Counted from the first letter of the stretch, positions 1-12,489 are shown. The stretch is DNA of 64,000 nucleotides from Welwitschia mirabilis (GCA_051453625.1 JBOZIK010000001.1:98233363-98297362); one strand, 5' to 3'. The notes: generated from the letters alone by a model not told the origin. Program-made: numbers and translations.

Positions 1-504
1 AAACAAAGACTCTAAAAACAACAAACACTAACAGATGTAATAAAACCCTAATGGTCATACAAGGAGACATATGACATATGGCAAAAGTTTAGTAAAGTTT
101 GGTAAATAGTTATATTTAGATGTCATCCTATTAGTCATCTAAATGTCACAGGAAATGATGCCACATCATATAAGATGCACATCGGCTGTCAGTTTGGTTT
201 AGTAAGCATCCTAGTCAGCATGACTTCTTATGTTATCCATACTATTATTTGAATGATAAGGTAGATGATTGCCTTCATAATGATATTTCTTATGTCTAAT
301 TATTCTCTTTGATTATAGGATTTCTACTTCAAATAGGGAGTGTTGTAATTTGTCTTAAATGTTGTCAAATATAATAAATAGTACATGTTTTTGTGATATT
401 TGTTTTAGCTCTCCATTATCATTGAAACTCGGCATAAACATATCTAATGTCTCACAAACTACTCAAAATACCCTATCAAATACATATAATTTGATAGTAT
501 AACA
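1..504 (-). repeat. 3' LTR (partial) of minus-strand Ty3/gypsy element
   Basis: Positions 1-504 match 27,441-27,945 closely and in the same orientation, including the inner edge with a TTTGATAG box. Read on the minus strand the repeat starts TGTTATAC at 504 and is preceded by a purine tract, the layout of a 3' LTR start. The rest of this LTR lies left of the window. The two copies differ at many positions, so the insertion is old. Confidence 0.8.
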
Positions 505-517
505 TAGCCCCCTCCTT
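505..517 (-). other. Polypurine tract of the gypsy element
   Basis: On the minus strand AAGGAGGGGGCTA lies directly before the TGTTATAC start of the LTR. This is the expected plus-strand-DNA primer position for an LTR retrotransposon and fixes the orientation of the element as minus. Confidence 0.75.
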
Positions 518-1080
518 AGCCTTAGTAGTCCCTGACAAAGCCAAGTGAACAACAATGATTATGAGCTAAATTGACTAAAGATAAATTAACTATAAAACTA
601 TAAAATAAAATTATAAATAATATCAAAAATCTTAGAATGTAGAATAGAAATGTCAAAAATAGATAACTAAGCATTTTACCTATGCAAAGTAAGTGGTTGT
701 ACTATCATCCTGGTTATCCTCCAGATGATGGAGGGGATGATAGTCTCAAAAAATATTCTTAGAAAATAGAAGACTATGAAAAATGTTTTTAGAAATATAA
801 ACAATAAAACATAGCAAAATTAACAATTCCTCACTTAAATATACAATAAATCATAAAAATAATTATGTGTAAGTAAAAGATCATCATCATGAAATGTCAA
901 AAAAACATAAATAATGTGCAAGATATCTCAAAATAAAAGTGGATATAATAATAATACTCAGAAAATGATGTCTATATAAAATAATAAGTTTTTAAGTACA
1001 ATTCATGGAGGGAAGATACATAATATGATATAATAAATTGCTTCCTCGTTGTGCCAAAATAAACTTCTGATGTACAACAG

Positions 1081-2300
1081 GCTTGCATGTAGGTGGAGAA
1101 AATGAAGGACGCTCAAGATCTATAGGGAAATGATGGTACAGGGCTATCATGATGGAAATAATGGTCTCGTCTTCATGTGCTCGGACTTTCTCTAAGATGT
1201 CAACAATAACACTATGCTCAATGTATAATATGCGATCACATACATCAGTCAGCTAGTCCTCTATATGCTGAACTCTCCTCTCAATAGTGAATATTCTCTA
1301 ATGTAATTTGGTAAAGCTTTGGTCTGCAGCCTCTATCAGGCCTTGTGTTGTGTCTACTAGGAGAGTCTATATCTGCTCAATAGTAATGCCAACTGTAAGT
1401 CTTTATACCTAAGGTCTCTCTACCTTTCCTAGAACCTACATGCCCATGTACTATAAGTAACGAGCTAATGTCTAAAGATATGTGGATCTCTACTCATCCA
1501 CAAGCTCAGGTATCTAAACATAGCTGAGAGGAGGCATGGATATCCCAGAGTCTAAGTCTTACCAACCTTAATCATCATTCTGAGTTATTTCCAAATGAAT
1601 GTCAGACGTCCATTTGCTTCCCCTATCTAAATACTACTAAAATTTGCAAATGTGCTACCATGGCATGACTATCTTGGAAAGAAGGGATCATGTTATGAAT
1701 CAATCCTATGTGTAGAATCCAATAGGAAGGTGACAAATGTGTCACCAAAACTCCTTGCCTATTTCCAGTAACATCAGCTAGTATATCTAACACTATGCCA
1801 TAAGTATAACGCTCCTCTGTATTGCTAGCTGAATGAAAATGCATGCTACTAATGCTACTAAACACAGTAATTATGGTGATGTAGCTTAGAAGAATAGATA
1901 TTTCATGGCCATGAATATTAGCTATAATCATATCAACTAGGTAGTCATGAGCATCAAATCACCTCTCAATATGCATTGTATTGTAGTATTATCTAGTCTT
2001 GGAGGTGTAGTAAACTCCATGTGCATTCATAATCCATTTAAGTTGTACCTTAATTAATCTTTAATCTACATCTGCCTCAATCCTACTTATGAAATCTCTT
2101 AAATATCTCTCTATTTAGATAAAAATTGATTGAATAGAAAGTGATTGATCCTATCTAGGTGATGGATGCATAGGCTCTACATGTTTAATCATAGGTGGAA
2201 CTAGTGGGCCCACCTCCTATTCTAATACCTTGACCTACCTTGACCTCAGCCTATCTAGCTCATCGTGTGCATGACCTCATCAATCACAAATGTAAAGTAC
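1081..2300 (-). pseudogene. Unrecognised broken reading frame in gypsy 3' region
   Basis: The minus strand keeps long, locally open protein-like stretches with stops between them. The longest runs from 1,931 to 1,623 (about 100 codons, with the segment SYWILHIGLIHNMIPSF). Nearer the LTR a stretch includes TVGITIEQI and EAADQSFTKLH, rich in heptad-like spacing and suggestive of a coiled coil. It lies between integrase and 3' LTR, the position of env-like or additional ORFs in some plant gypsy lineages. I do not recognise the family and assign no function. It could also be a remnant of another inserted element. Confidence 0.35.
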
Positions 2301-4067
2301 ATCACGTGAAATAAAGTAAAAATCGCTAAAAAAGTATCTTGTGTAAATCTTCAAACGGTTCCAGAATTCCTTTTTTATGTAAAAATCATAAAAATATATC
2401 TTAGACTCCCTCAAGGGAATCAATACATCTCATATTGCCTAATTGTATGAACAAAAAGTGTGAAACACGAGAAAAATGAAAAATTATAAAACAAGTAGGC
2501 CCCAAGCACTGAAATCAAAAATATAATCTGATAGAAGAGTAGAGATTGTCACACTGACCAATTTACCTATAAGGATCACTACATTTTGGCTTATGATTTT
2601 TAAAAAAATGAGTTTCAAAGATAAAAACCTAATTCTACCTCATAAAATGCACAAAATCATATATCTCATAAAATACTTGTTGAAAATCAGATCCATAAGT
2701 ACTAAATCAAAAAGAACAAAAAACTAAATGATATACATGAAAACTCACTTTGAAGGGCTAAAAAATAGGAGAAAAAAATCAAAAATAATGAAGGAGAGAA
2801 AAACATACCTCATTTTATATAATTTGATGAAATATCACAATTTAGGAGGTAAAACTGGCTGTGTAAGATCCAAAATATTAGTGGATCTTAATGTGACATG
2901 TGACTCATGAAAGAATGAAGAGAAATAATGTAATAATGAAGAAAAATGATGGAAAAGAAAGTCAGACCATGATTTTTTTGCACTATCCTCTGTTCACGTT
3001 TTCTGGACAATAGCCTTAGGATAATTATCAGAAAATCTCAAGATGTCACCTGCCTAGTCATCTAGATGAATGGATGGATGATAGAACTTTGAAAAAGTTT
3101 AGAAAAGTGAAAATGTTAACTGAACAAGTTAGGATTAGATATCAACATGAAGGTATCAAAATTAATCAAAAAATCTGAAAGATAGGGAATAGTAAAGAAT
3201 TGTTATAAATAAGGGTTAGAAATGAGAAAAACGCTAAACAATTGAAAGATAAGACAATGAAAATATATTAAGTAGGATGAATCCTAATAAAGAAAACTAA
3301 AAAAATGTGCCTAAACTAAAAAATAATCATGAAACATATATAGAACTCCAACATACTCAAAGGAACATCATGAAAATCGTAAAAAAACATCATTTAATCA
3401 AAATGCTAAAAGAATATCAACATTATTTGATAAAACAACATGAATAAAAATAAAAATATAATAAGAAAAATACTAAATGTTAAGGTCCTAAAAATAATGA
3501 TGAAAAAGGTAGAGAAATGAATTTGAAATAATAAATCAAACAACCAAAGAAAAACAAAATGAAAACGGACAACTAGGAACATGAAGAAGATAGTGTACTT
3601 ACCTTAAATCCTTACCTAGCAAACCCCTTTAGAAGACATCATAAAGTTACTTGAGTAAAGATCATAACAAAATGTATTATCTTCATAAAGTTCCACTTGA
3701 AAAGGTAGTGATTATAACAACATTAAAGATTACGTCCTTTAAAAAATGAATAATAAGACCAAAAATTGATCAAAAATGAACTCATTTACTCACACCCCAA
3801 AGCACACCCGAATCCTCAAAATTGAAATGATCATGTAAAGATACTAAGATTCTAGAAAATAAGCAATGCCTCTGATAATACTAGGAATACTATTAATCCC
3901 ATAGAATCAAAGTTTTATTACTACTTTTCATGATGAGGGGAGTGTAACCACAGTCAGAGAAGTAAGAACCCTAAAGNNNNNNNNNNTGGAATTTCCCTAG
4001 CTACTAATACTACTAAAGGTTCCTTTCGGAAAAATTTACCTCAATGTCGTAGGACATCCTGATGATC

Positions 4068-4170
4068 ATGTATTCTAGCATAGATACAATAGATCAGAGT
4101 CATTATTCTTTTCTTTTTTGGTAACTATGTATTTTAGCATAGATATAATAGGTCATAATCATTATGTTTT

Positions 4171-4185
<15 letters not shown>
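4068..4185. repeat. 59-bp two-copy direct repeat
   Basis: The segment starting ATGTATTCTAGCATAGATAC at 4,068 recurs from 4,127 with a few substitutions, giving a period of 59 bp. It runs into the TTTC microsatellite. Confidence 0.65.
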
Positions 4186-4214
<29 letters not shown>

Positions 4215-4232
4215 TTTTTCTTTCTTTTTTTT
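4166..4232. repeat. (TTTC)n microsatellite beside an assembly gap
   Basis: About 15 TTTC/TTTT units precede a short unique piece (TGTGAATAAATC and following) and then 876 Ns. The same microsatellite end and unique piece recur after the gap at 5,143-5,204. The open frames seen across the gap are only N-filled and are not genes. Confidence 0.85.
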
Positions 4233-4266
4233 GTGAATAAATCAAATGTGACCATACACTCTAAAA

Positions 4267-5142
4267 NNNNNNNNNNNNNNNNNNNNNNNNNNNNNNNNNN
4301 NNNNNNNNNNNNNNNNNNNNNNNNNNNNNNNNNNNNNNNNNNNNNNNNNNNNNNNNNNNNNNNNNNNNNNNNNNNNNNNNNNNNNNNNNNNNNNNNNNNN
4401 NNNNNNNNNNNNNNNNNNNNNNNNNNNNNNNNNNNNNNNNNNNNNNNNNNNNNNNNNNNNNNNNNNNNNNNNNNNNNNNNNNNNNNNNNNNNNNNNNNNN
4501 NNNNNNNNNNNNNNNNNNNNNNNNNNNNNNNNNNNNNNNNNNNNNNNNNNNNNNNNNNNNNNNNNNNNNNNNNNNNNNNNNNNNNNNNNNNNNNNNNNNN
4601 NNNNNNNNNNNNNNNNNNNNNNNNNNNNNNNNNNNNNNNNNNNNNNNNNNNNNNNNNNNNNNNNNNNNNNNNNNNNNNNNNNNNNNNNNNNNNNNNNNNN
4701 NNNNNNNNNNNNNNNNNNNNNNNNNNNNNNNNNNNNNNNNNNNNNNNNNNNNNNNNNNNNNNNNNNNNNNNNNNNNNNNNNNNNNNNNNNNNNNNNNNNN
4801 NNNNNNNNNNNNNNNNNNNNNNNNNNNNNNNNNNNNNNNNNNNNNNNNNNNNNNNNNNNNNNNNNNNNNNNNNNNNNNNNNNNNNNNNNNNNNNNNNNNN
4901 NNNNNNNNNNNNNNNNNNNNNNNNNNNNNNNNNNNNNNNNNNNNNNNNNNNNNNNNNNNNNNNNNNNNNNNNNNNNNNNNNNNNNNNNNNNNNNNNNNNN
5001 NNNNNNNNNNNNNNNNNNNNNNNNNNNNNNNNNNNNNNNNNNNNNNNNNNNNNNNNNNNNNNNNNNNNNNNNNNNNNNNNNNNNNNNNNNNNNNNNNNNN
5101 NNNNNNNNNNNNNNNNNNNNNNNNNNNNNNNNNNNNNNNNNN
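4267..5142. other. Assembly gap, 876 N
   Basis: Run of N. Its two flanks carry the same roughly 60-bp sequence. Confidence 0.99.
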
Positions 5143-5392
5143 TTCTTTCTTTTTTTCTTTCTTTTTTTTGTGAATAAATCCCATGTGACCATACACTCTA
5201 AAAGATGAAGGTAAAGAAGTGAGATGAAAGACAACAAAAGAACACACCTAAACAATCAAAGACCTCACGCCATTCAGAAAAATACAAGAATGAAGGCATC
5301 TTCCTTTAAAATGAAGTTCATAGACATGTCAATGTTTTAAGACTAGTTGAATCCAATCTTATCGCTATGAAATGCCCAAGTATAAATATTAG

Positions 5393-6213
5393 NNNNNNNN
5401 NNNNNNNNNNNNNNNNNNNNNNNNNNNNNNNNNNNNNNNNNNNNNNNNNNNNNNNNNNNNNNNNNNNNNNNNNNNNNNNNNNNNNNNNNNNNNNNNNNNN
5501 NNNNNNNNNNNNNNNNNNNNNNNNNNNNNNNNNNNNNNNNNNNNNNNNNNNNNNNNNNNNNNNNNNNNNNNNNNNNNNNNNNNNNNNNNNNNNNNNNNNN
5601 NNNNNNNNNNNNNNNNNNNNNNNNNNNNNNNNNNNNNNNNNNNNNNNNNNNNNNNNNNNNNNNNNNNNNNNNNNNNNNNNNNNNNNNNNNNNNNNNNNNN
5701 NNNNNNNNNNNNNNNNNNNNNNNNNNNNNNNNNNNNNNNNNNNNNNNNNNNNNNNNNNNNNNNNNNNNNNNNNNNNNNNNNNNNNNNNNNNNNNNNNNNN
5801 NNNNNNNNNNNNNNNNNNNNNNNNNNNNNNNNNNNNNNNNNNNNNNNNNNNNNNNNNNNNNNNNNNNNNNNNNNNNNNNNNNNNNNNNNNNNNNNNNNNN
5901 NNNNNNNNNNNNNNNNNNNNNNNNNNNNNNNNNNNNNNNNNNNNNNNNNNNNNNNNNNNNNNNNNNNNNNNNNNNNNNNNNNNNNNNNNNNNNNNNNNNN
6001 NNNNNNNNNNNNNNNNNNNNNNNNNNNNNNNNNNNNNNNNNNNNNNNNNNNNNNNNNNNNNNNNNNNNNNNNNNNNNNNNNNNNNNNNNNNNNNNNNNNN
6101 NNNNNNNNNNNNNNNNNNNNNNNNNNNNNNNNNNNNNNNNNNNNNNNNNNNNNNNNNNNNNNNNNNNNNNNNNNNNNNNNNNNNNNNNNNNNNNNNNNNN
6201 NNNNNNNNNNNNN
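5393..6213. other. Assembly gap, 821 N
   Basis: Run of N inside the gypsy 3' region. No repeated flank was noticed. Confidence 0.99.
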
Positions 6214-6289
6214 AGTTAGAGATGATCAAGTAACATCATAACATCCACTAAAAGAATCAACTAAGAGAGAATTTAGATAATGGAAGGGA

Positions 6290-6740
6290 GGAAGTCCTTT
6301 TATCCAAGGGAACCTTCAAGACAATTGTTTCTATCATGTTCAAGGTTGCATCAATAGGCTTTTCATATATTTTTAACCTTTGTCCATTAGCTTTCTCAAT
6401 TTCCATAATATCTAAGTTCAAAGTCTTAACTGAACCATTAAAATATACTTTCTCTATAAGATAAGGATCTAATCATTTAGAGGTCAACTTGTTGTGTGAA
6501 AAATCACCTAGTGTTATACAAAAGAATAAGTTGACTAGGTTCAAACTTTTTATGAAGTAACTTTTTACCATGTTTGAACATATATTAGGCTTTATGAATG
6601 AGTTGACAATGTATGACATGAGCATGTTTTTTATCTAATTGAGTAAGTTGGGCTAATCTATTTTTAAGATTTTTAAAAAGGTCTACAAGATTTAGTTGGT
6701 GGGAAGAATGATAAGAGTTCTTGTACTCCACTACATTGGG
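6290..6740 (-). pseudogene. Gypsy integrase, C-terminal part
   Basis: On the minus strand this reads with a few stops and frame changes as the tail of a Ty3/gypsy integrase. A helical stretch KNLKNRLAQLTQLDKKHAH is followed by a small-barrel region with DPYLIEKVYFNGSVKTLNL and the closing ANGQRLKIYEKPID. These resemble the 'L.QLDE' helix and the 'GPY.V..V..NG.V......VNG.RLK.Y' pattern of plant gypsy integrases. The core domain it belongs to lies 3.6 kb away at 10.3-11.0 kb. The two parts are separated by an insertion flanked by ATTGGG. Not functional. Confidence 0.75.
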
Positions 6741-6741
6741 A

Positions 6742-6957
6742 TGTGTGCCTTGTATTAGAGTAATTAAAATGCATAGGGGTGTGAGAATCTGAATTCTATT
6801 AAAGACATAAAGTCTTGAATAAGGACATCACACTGTTAGAGGATGGCAGTGTGTGCCTTGTATTAGAGCAATTGAATTGCATGGGTGTGTGAGAAGCCAA
6901 ATTTTACTAAAGCTAAAAAGTCTTGAATAAGGGCATCATGCCATTATAGGATGGTAC
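6742..6957. repeat. 108-bp tandem duplication
   Basis: TGTGTGCCTTGTATTAGAG starts at 6,742 and again at 6,850. The units are 108 bp with scattered substitutions; both contain AAGTCTTGAATAAGG and end with a GGATGG box. It sits at the left end of the 3.6-kb insertion. Confidence 0.8.
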
Positions 6958-7328
6958 AAAAATTATTATGTCTTTGAAAAATAGTGCTTAGCCTCAACAT
7001 CGAATCCCTCCAGTCGATCTTCCAGCACTTCATCTTGATTATGATGAGAGGGTTTTACCATCCATCACAAATGAAGCTTCTACATGATGAAGTGCATTTT
7101 TTCCTTTTTGTCTTCTTTCTCTTCTTCCTTTTCATTACAGAGAAAGTATGATGTCCAAGATCTCTAGATCCATTCAAAGTAAAGCTAATGGTAAGAATAA
7201 ATATATAAAATATGGGGAAAAAATAGAAATACATACACAGATGTAAAGCTAATGGTAAGAAAAGGGAAAGAATAAAATAAAAATTAATGATGAACATAAT
7301 AAGATAGATGGATGAATATATAAGATCA

Positions 7329-7599
7329 NNNNNNNNNNNNNNNNNNNNNNNNNNNNNNNNNNNNNNNNNNNNNNNNNNNNNNNNNNNNNNNNNNNNNNNN
7401 NNNNNNNNNNNNNNNNNNNNNNNNNNNNNNNNNNNNNNNNNNNNNNNNNNNNNNNNNNNNNNNNNNNNNNNNNNNNNNNNNNNNNNNNNNNNNNNNNNNN
7501 NNNNNNNNNNNNNNNNNNNNNNNNNNNNNNNNNNNNNNNNNNNNNNNNNNNNNNNNNNNNNNNNNNNNNNNNNNNNNNNNNNNNNNNNNNNNNNNNNNN
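7329..7599. other. Assembly gap, 271 N
   Basis: Run of N. The frames spanning it are artefacts. Confidence 0.99.
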
Positions 7600-8366
7600 A
7601 ATATCCAGGAGAGGATTTTGAAATATTGTCAAAAGGAAAATAAAGTAATGACATGGAAAATAAAAAATTTCATTTTACTATTTATTATCATTTTAGTGTT
7701 AGGAAATGCATCGAATTAGCTATGATAATTTAAATTTCTTGGGTAGTCAACCATACAAATGTATTTTATTTTTTTAAATGATAATACAAATTCTTGAATG
7801 TGGTTAGAATAGTAAGATAAATAAGATGAAATTTGATTTCATAATAACATGAAACATCTAAAATATAATTAGATACAAATAATTAAGTAAGATAAAATGA
7901 TAAAAAATCTTAAAATAATGTGAAGTATATGAAATCAAAATTATGTTTCTCATAAAATAGTTTGCATGGCCATAGATGATACAAATGTATTAAACCATAA
8001 AAATAATCCATATTATGTGGCACTTACTCTTCAATTCATGGACTTATAATTATTGCATTAACTGACCAATACCCATAAAATATCCATAAAAATTAAATAT
8101 AGGTGGATTCTTTTGAAAGAGTATAGCCTAATCTATTAAAAATAGTGATTACTTAATCAAAAGATTTATTACCATTCTATCCTTAGCAAGGAAAATATTA
8201 GAAATATTATTTTGAATGTGAGAAAAGTAATGCATGCATTGTCATTAACAAATTGGTTTCAACATATTATATTGTATTTTAAAAGAGGTGCATCCATTAA
8301 GGAGTAATATGTTTAATCAAATAGAGACTTATCATTAGTCCTATTAATTTAGGAGTTGGCTAAGAA
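7600..8366. other. AT-rich stretch without recognisable gene
   Basis: Sequence within the 3.6-kb insertion. I see no coding signature or repeat unit here. Confidence 0.6.
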
Positions 8367-8564
8367 ATGCATAGTTATCTACCATTTACATTGATGGCAC
8401 TAAATCCTGTGGTAATTAAAATTACAAATAAATGTGCACACTATAGGGCTTGCATTGAGATGTTGAAGCGTATCAATCCTAAACATAATTTAAACCAACT
8501 ATGTTATGAGCTAATATCTTCCAATGTCAGATGCATTACTATAATCAAAATAGTTTTAACATAA
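8367..8564 (+). pseudogene. Possible gypsy RNase H fragment
   Basis: A 65-codon open frame contains YLPFTLMALNPVVIKITNKC followed by AHYRACIEMLKRI. This resembles the 'TNN.AEYEACI.GLK' helix of gypsy-type RNase H, with the usual acidic residue replaced by His. The fragment is short and the assignment rests on that one motif. It would be a piece of a plus-strand gypsy element inside the 3.6-kb insertion. Confidence 0.35.
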
Positions 8565-10320
8565 CATGTGTAATTATTAATAGTAAAGTATAATTATCAT
8601 ATAGAGAGATGTTATTAATGTGTTACTTGTTTCTCTATTGTGTTATTAATTTAGGATAAAATAGATATTTTATAAATTTTAAAAAATATTGTTCTTTTCA
8701 AACTTAAAAATATTATCTTATGTAACCTAATTCTAGTAAAATCCTCCTTATTGCCTTGTTCAGTTACATGTGTCAATTACGAATAATAAATCTCTTTCTA
8801 CTCATTCTTATTTTATGTTAGTACCCCTATTTTTATAGGTTCATAATGAATATTTTAATATAATGGATTAAATATTTGATAAGGTTAAAGACTCTTCTTT
8901 TAGACTTTTTGATGGATTAGATAATGTTGTTATTATAATTATTTCAATAGATTTCTTTTTTACACTTAGTTACTTAATATTTGATTGATAATAAATGTTA
9001 GATGTTGTTGAATGTATTGGTTATTAATCATGTTTCCTTTAGTATGATCTAATGCAATTATAATATGCATAGTATAGCTATAAAATGATGTAGGTTTTAG
9101 CACAGTCTTTAATGATTATAGTTGTTTTTAGTATACCTTAATATTTGTCAGGTATGTATCCTTAAATATGTATTTTTGTATATGTTCATTCATATAAATT
9201 AAATGTTCCAAGTAGTTATGATTATCTTATACATACAATAATTTATTAGTAGTGCTTATTCTATGATGCTCAGTAAAAACAATTGGAGATTTAATTAGAG
9301 TCCTTTATTCTTAACTTCAATCATACTAAGTCTGATGAGACTAGTGATTTAATTAGTGGAATACAGGCTATTTCCCTTGGAATTTTATATTTATATATTA
9401 TTAGATTTATTATGATATATTATAAAAGGAGCAACTAAGAGGTGCCCTACTAAAATGAAGTCTGTGTATGTATGTATATGTATGTGTGTGTGTATCAGTA
9501 ATGTTTATGCACAACTTTACTATAATGACATCTGATTATAATATATTCTCTCCCATTGACACCCACCAGGATTTTATAATGACATATGAGGAGGTCTCTT
9601 ATGCTTGGTGGTGCTGGATTACTAATGGATGATTTTAGCCAAGTGACGAGGGGGTTCACTCTACTCGGATCCCATATATCTAATTTATGTTAATGTACAT
9701 GTGTATTGTTATCATTCATGCATTATAGTTTCTTAATAGTATTAAATGTTGTAACCTCAAGAGTTCTTGATTGGTTGCCTTCTATACTTTTACATATAGC
9801 TACTATGCATATGTACATATATTCATAGGTGATATTTATTGATATTAACTTGAGTATGGAGCTATGCATTATTCCTTACATTTTGTCATGTCTAGGATTG
9901 CCACATGCCATTCATACAGACCACCTTAATCTATTTTATGATTATGCATATTGGTAGAGATTGGAACGAAATCCAAAATAGAATTGCGCGTAGTCTAAAT
10001 TTCTCTAAATGAGTATTACGTAAGCGTGGTTGCTTAGTTGTTAATGCAACCAACCACTTAACTACAACCTACACACTTCTTATGTATGCTCTTAATTGAT
10101 ATTTCTATTTATCCTTAAGATCAATTATGATATCACATAGGTGATCTATCATCATATAGTTCACTTGATATGAAACCTGTGAGTAACTAAGAGATAAGCC
10201 TTTCAGTCATAACCTAAATTATTCTATTGTAGTGTTTAATATTGTTATGTAAATTGATGCAATATAATGTAATAAATTTAATTTATTAAAAAAATTTATG
10301 CTTTTAGATTCAACCTAAAA
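8565..10320. other. Non-coding AT-rich sequence, possible LTR
   Basis: No open frames of note. A TG/TA-rich microsatellite lies at 9,463-9,495. A GGGTCATGACA box at the right end looks like a plant gypsy LTR terminus, so part of this stretch may be an LTR, but no second copy is present in the window to prove it. Confidence 0.3.
9463..9495. repeat. (TGTA/TG)n microsatellite
   Basis: TGTGTATGTATGTATATGTA followed by a TG run. Confidence 0.85.
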
Positions 10321-10326
10321 ATTGGG

Positions 10327-10990
10327 TCATGACAGTTATAACATATATCAACTAGTGAAATACAAACTTTTTTGCCCATAAGTTCATAAGGCAAAAAACC
10401 AAGAGAATTATGCCAAGTAGTACGATAAGTCCAAATAACATCATTAAGCTTAGAATCATAAAATTTCTTATTAATGAAAATAATTTTTGAAAGTATTTTC
10501 TTTATTTCTCTATTTACATTTTCAGCTTGACCATTGGTTTGTGGATGATAAGCACAAGCTATTCCATGTTAAATTCCAATAGATAATAGAAGTCTTCTAA
10601 AAAGATGATTTATAAAATGAGTTTCTCAATCACTAATGATAATTCTAATAAAACCAAAACGTTGAAAAATATGAGTTCTAATAAAATTGCAAATAGTTCA
10701 GGCATCATTTGTAAAAGTAGGAATAACTTCAACTCATTTATTAATATAATTAACAACCCCTAAAATGTAATTCTTATCATTAGAAGGTGGTTTAATAGGG
10801 TCTATAAAATTAATTCCCTAATAACCAAAAGGTTTACGTTTAAGAATAGGTTTAAGGGGCATATCATGAGAATGAATAAGGCTACTACAACATTGATAAG
10901 CATCACACCTTTTAAAAAAAACAAAAAAGTCTTGAAAAAGACTAGGCCAATAAAAACAAAGTGAATAATTTTCATTATTTCTTTAATCTA
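10327..10990 (-). pseudogene. Gypsy integrase, zinc-finger end and catalytic core
   Basis: The minus strand reads, with stops, as a Ty3/gypsy integrase. The end of the HHCC finger shows KRCDAYQCC; the core has INFIDPIKPPSN (first Asp), a stretch IFQRFGFIRIIISD followed by ETHF (second Asp), and the AYHPQTNGQAENVNREIKK block with the catalytic Glu. It then continues through IWTYRTTWHNSLGFLPYELM. All three acidic catalytic residues are still visible, but in-frame stops and the 3.6-kb insertion after the core inactivate it. It follows RT-RNase H in minus-strand order, the gypsy arrangement (RT-RH-IN). Confidence 0.88.
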
Positions 10991-11197
10991 CTAAAATTAC
11001 CTTTATAAACATTACCGTGACAAAGATAAAGGATGTCTAATTTTTCTATTCAGGCATAAATTTTCTTATGATTTGGTCTTTACACGTATAATAAAGATAG
11101 AGCTCTATCCATTCATAATTACCTATTCTATGGAAAAAGGATTTTCTTTGATGATGACTCTAATGTGGTGGTGTTTTTATGGTAATAAGATAATTAA

Positions 11198-12480
11198 CTA
11201 TGTTAGCATACCAAGGAGGAGGAGGAGTTGAAGATGTAGCAAAAAGTTTTTATCCAAAAAAGAATCATCAATCAAAAGATCATCAAGAGGAGAAGAAAGA
11301 ACTGACAAATGATTTGCTACACTATTATGTTTTCCTGCTCTATCAATGATTGTAAGATTAAATTCTTGCATGAGGAGGATCCATCTAATGAGTTTAGCAC
11401 TAGAATATTTCTTGGTCATAAGGTATCTAATAACTACATGATCAGTATAAACATTCATATGAAAGTATAAAAGATAGTATCTAAGATTATCAAGGCAAAC
11501 GATTATGGCTAACATTTCTTTCTCAGTAGTAGTGTAATTTAATTAACTTTAGATAAACTTTTACTATGATAAGCTATAACTTTAAAATCATTTCATACTT
11601 TTATCTAAGAACACCACTCACAGTAATATTACTAGAATCACACATTAATTCAAAATCTTTATTCCAATTGGGTCTCATTACAATAGGTGCAGAAGAGATT
11701 TTTTCTTTAAGTGTTTCAAAAGCAAGCTAAAATATTTTCTTCATTCAAAGTTATCTTGTTTTTCAAGTAATGAGTAAAGGGGTTTACAAATCATAGAGCA
11801 TAATCCTAAATAAGATAATAATAAAAATCACAATAACTAATAAAAAATCAAAATTGTTTTTCATTTGTTGAAGGAGTTATATTCTTAATGATACTTACTT
11901 TTTCAGAGTCCATCCTAATTCCTTTACTAGAAATGTAGTGACTTAAGACAATTCCATTATCAACAGGAAAGAAGCTCTTCTCCCAACTCTAATTCAATCA
12001 TTCTCAATGCATTTATTAAGAACTTTCTCTAACCTTTCTAAGATTTGTTCAAAGTTTTTACCAAACATTAAGAAGTAATCCATAAAAATTTCAATTCAAT
12101 TCTTTAACATATCAGAAAAGATATCCATAATTACACATTGAAAAATTCCTATGGCACAACAAATTCTAAAAAACATGTGTCTAAAGGTAAATGATTCAAA
12201 AGATAAAGTGAAAGTTATTTTTGCTTAATCCTCACTAGCTATACAAACCTGAGTATAACCACTATACCAATTAAGAAAGCAATAAAAGACATGTCCTTAG
12301 ATTATATCAAGTATTTGATCAAGAAAAGGTAAAGGACAATGGTCTTTCTTTTTTCCTTCATTTAACTTCCTAAAATTAATGTAAATTCTTCACTTCCCAT
12401 CTTTCTTAGGCGCTAACATCAAAGGGCTAACCCAGTCACTATCAGATATGGTATAAATAATTTTTAACACCCATTAATTT
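11198..12480 (-). pseudogene. Gypsy reverse transcriptase and RNase H
   Basis: Minus-strand frames with stops encode RT motifs in order: SDWVSPLMLAPKKDGKWRIY, NFRKLNEG, FRHMFFRICCAIGIFQ, then IEIFMDYFLMFG. The catalytic box is normally MDDF; here the second Asp is Tyr. After RT comes an RNase H/connection region with WNKDFELMCDSS and a 105-codon open stretch at 11,515-11,198 containing YTDHVVIRYLM, LIRWILLMQEFNLTII and VANHL. This ending is typical of plant gypsy elements of the Tat/Athila side. RT is dead from the catalytic substitution and the stops. Confidence 0.88.
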
Positions 12481-12489
12481 AATAATTTT

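Larger units (their letters stand above)
518..6289 (-). other. 3' region of the gypsy element between integrase and LTR
   Basis: This 5.8-kb stretch separates the integrase C-terminus from the polypurine tract. It is AT-rich and degraded and contains N-runs at 3,977-3,986, 4,267-5,142 and 5,393-6,213. Some Tat/Athila gypsy lineages carry a long spacer or an extra ORF here, which would fit, but I recognise no domain apart from the reading-frame remnant listed separately. The part at 2,900-3,070 shares short motifs with the 5' LTR near 26,400. Confidence 0.45.
6741..10320. mobile_element. 3.6-kb insertion inside the gypsy integrase
   Basis: The integrase core (minus strand, ending near 10,327) and its C-terminal domain (starting near 6,740) are parted by this segment. 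The six bases ATTGGG occur at both edges (6,735-6,740 and 10,321-10,326), a likely target-site duplication. The insert begins with a 108-bp tandem duplication, contains 271 Ns (7,329-7,599) and holds one gypsy RNase H-like stretch on the plus strand. The right edge, GGGTCATGACAG, resembles the 3' end of several plant gypsy LTRs, so the true end could instead be near 10,334. Family not determined. Confidence 0.5.

Noticed and set aside
4164-5255. Open frames of over 300 codons across 4.2-5.25 kb on both strands
   Set aside because: They consist almost entirely of N. The real parts are translated TTTC microsatellite and short flanks.
5318-6233. Long open frames over the second large gap
   Set aside because: N-filled; only a few real codons at each end.
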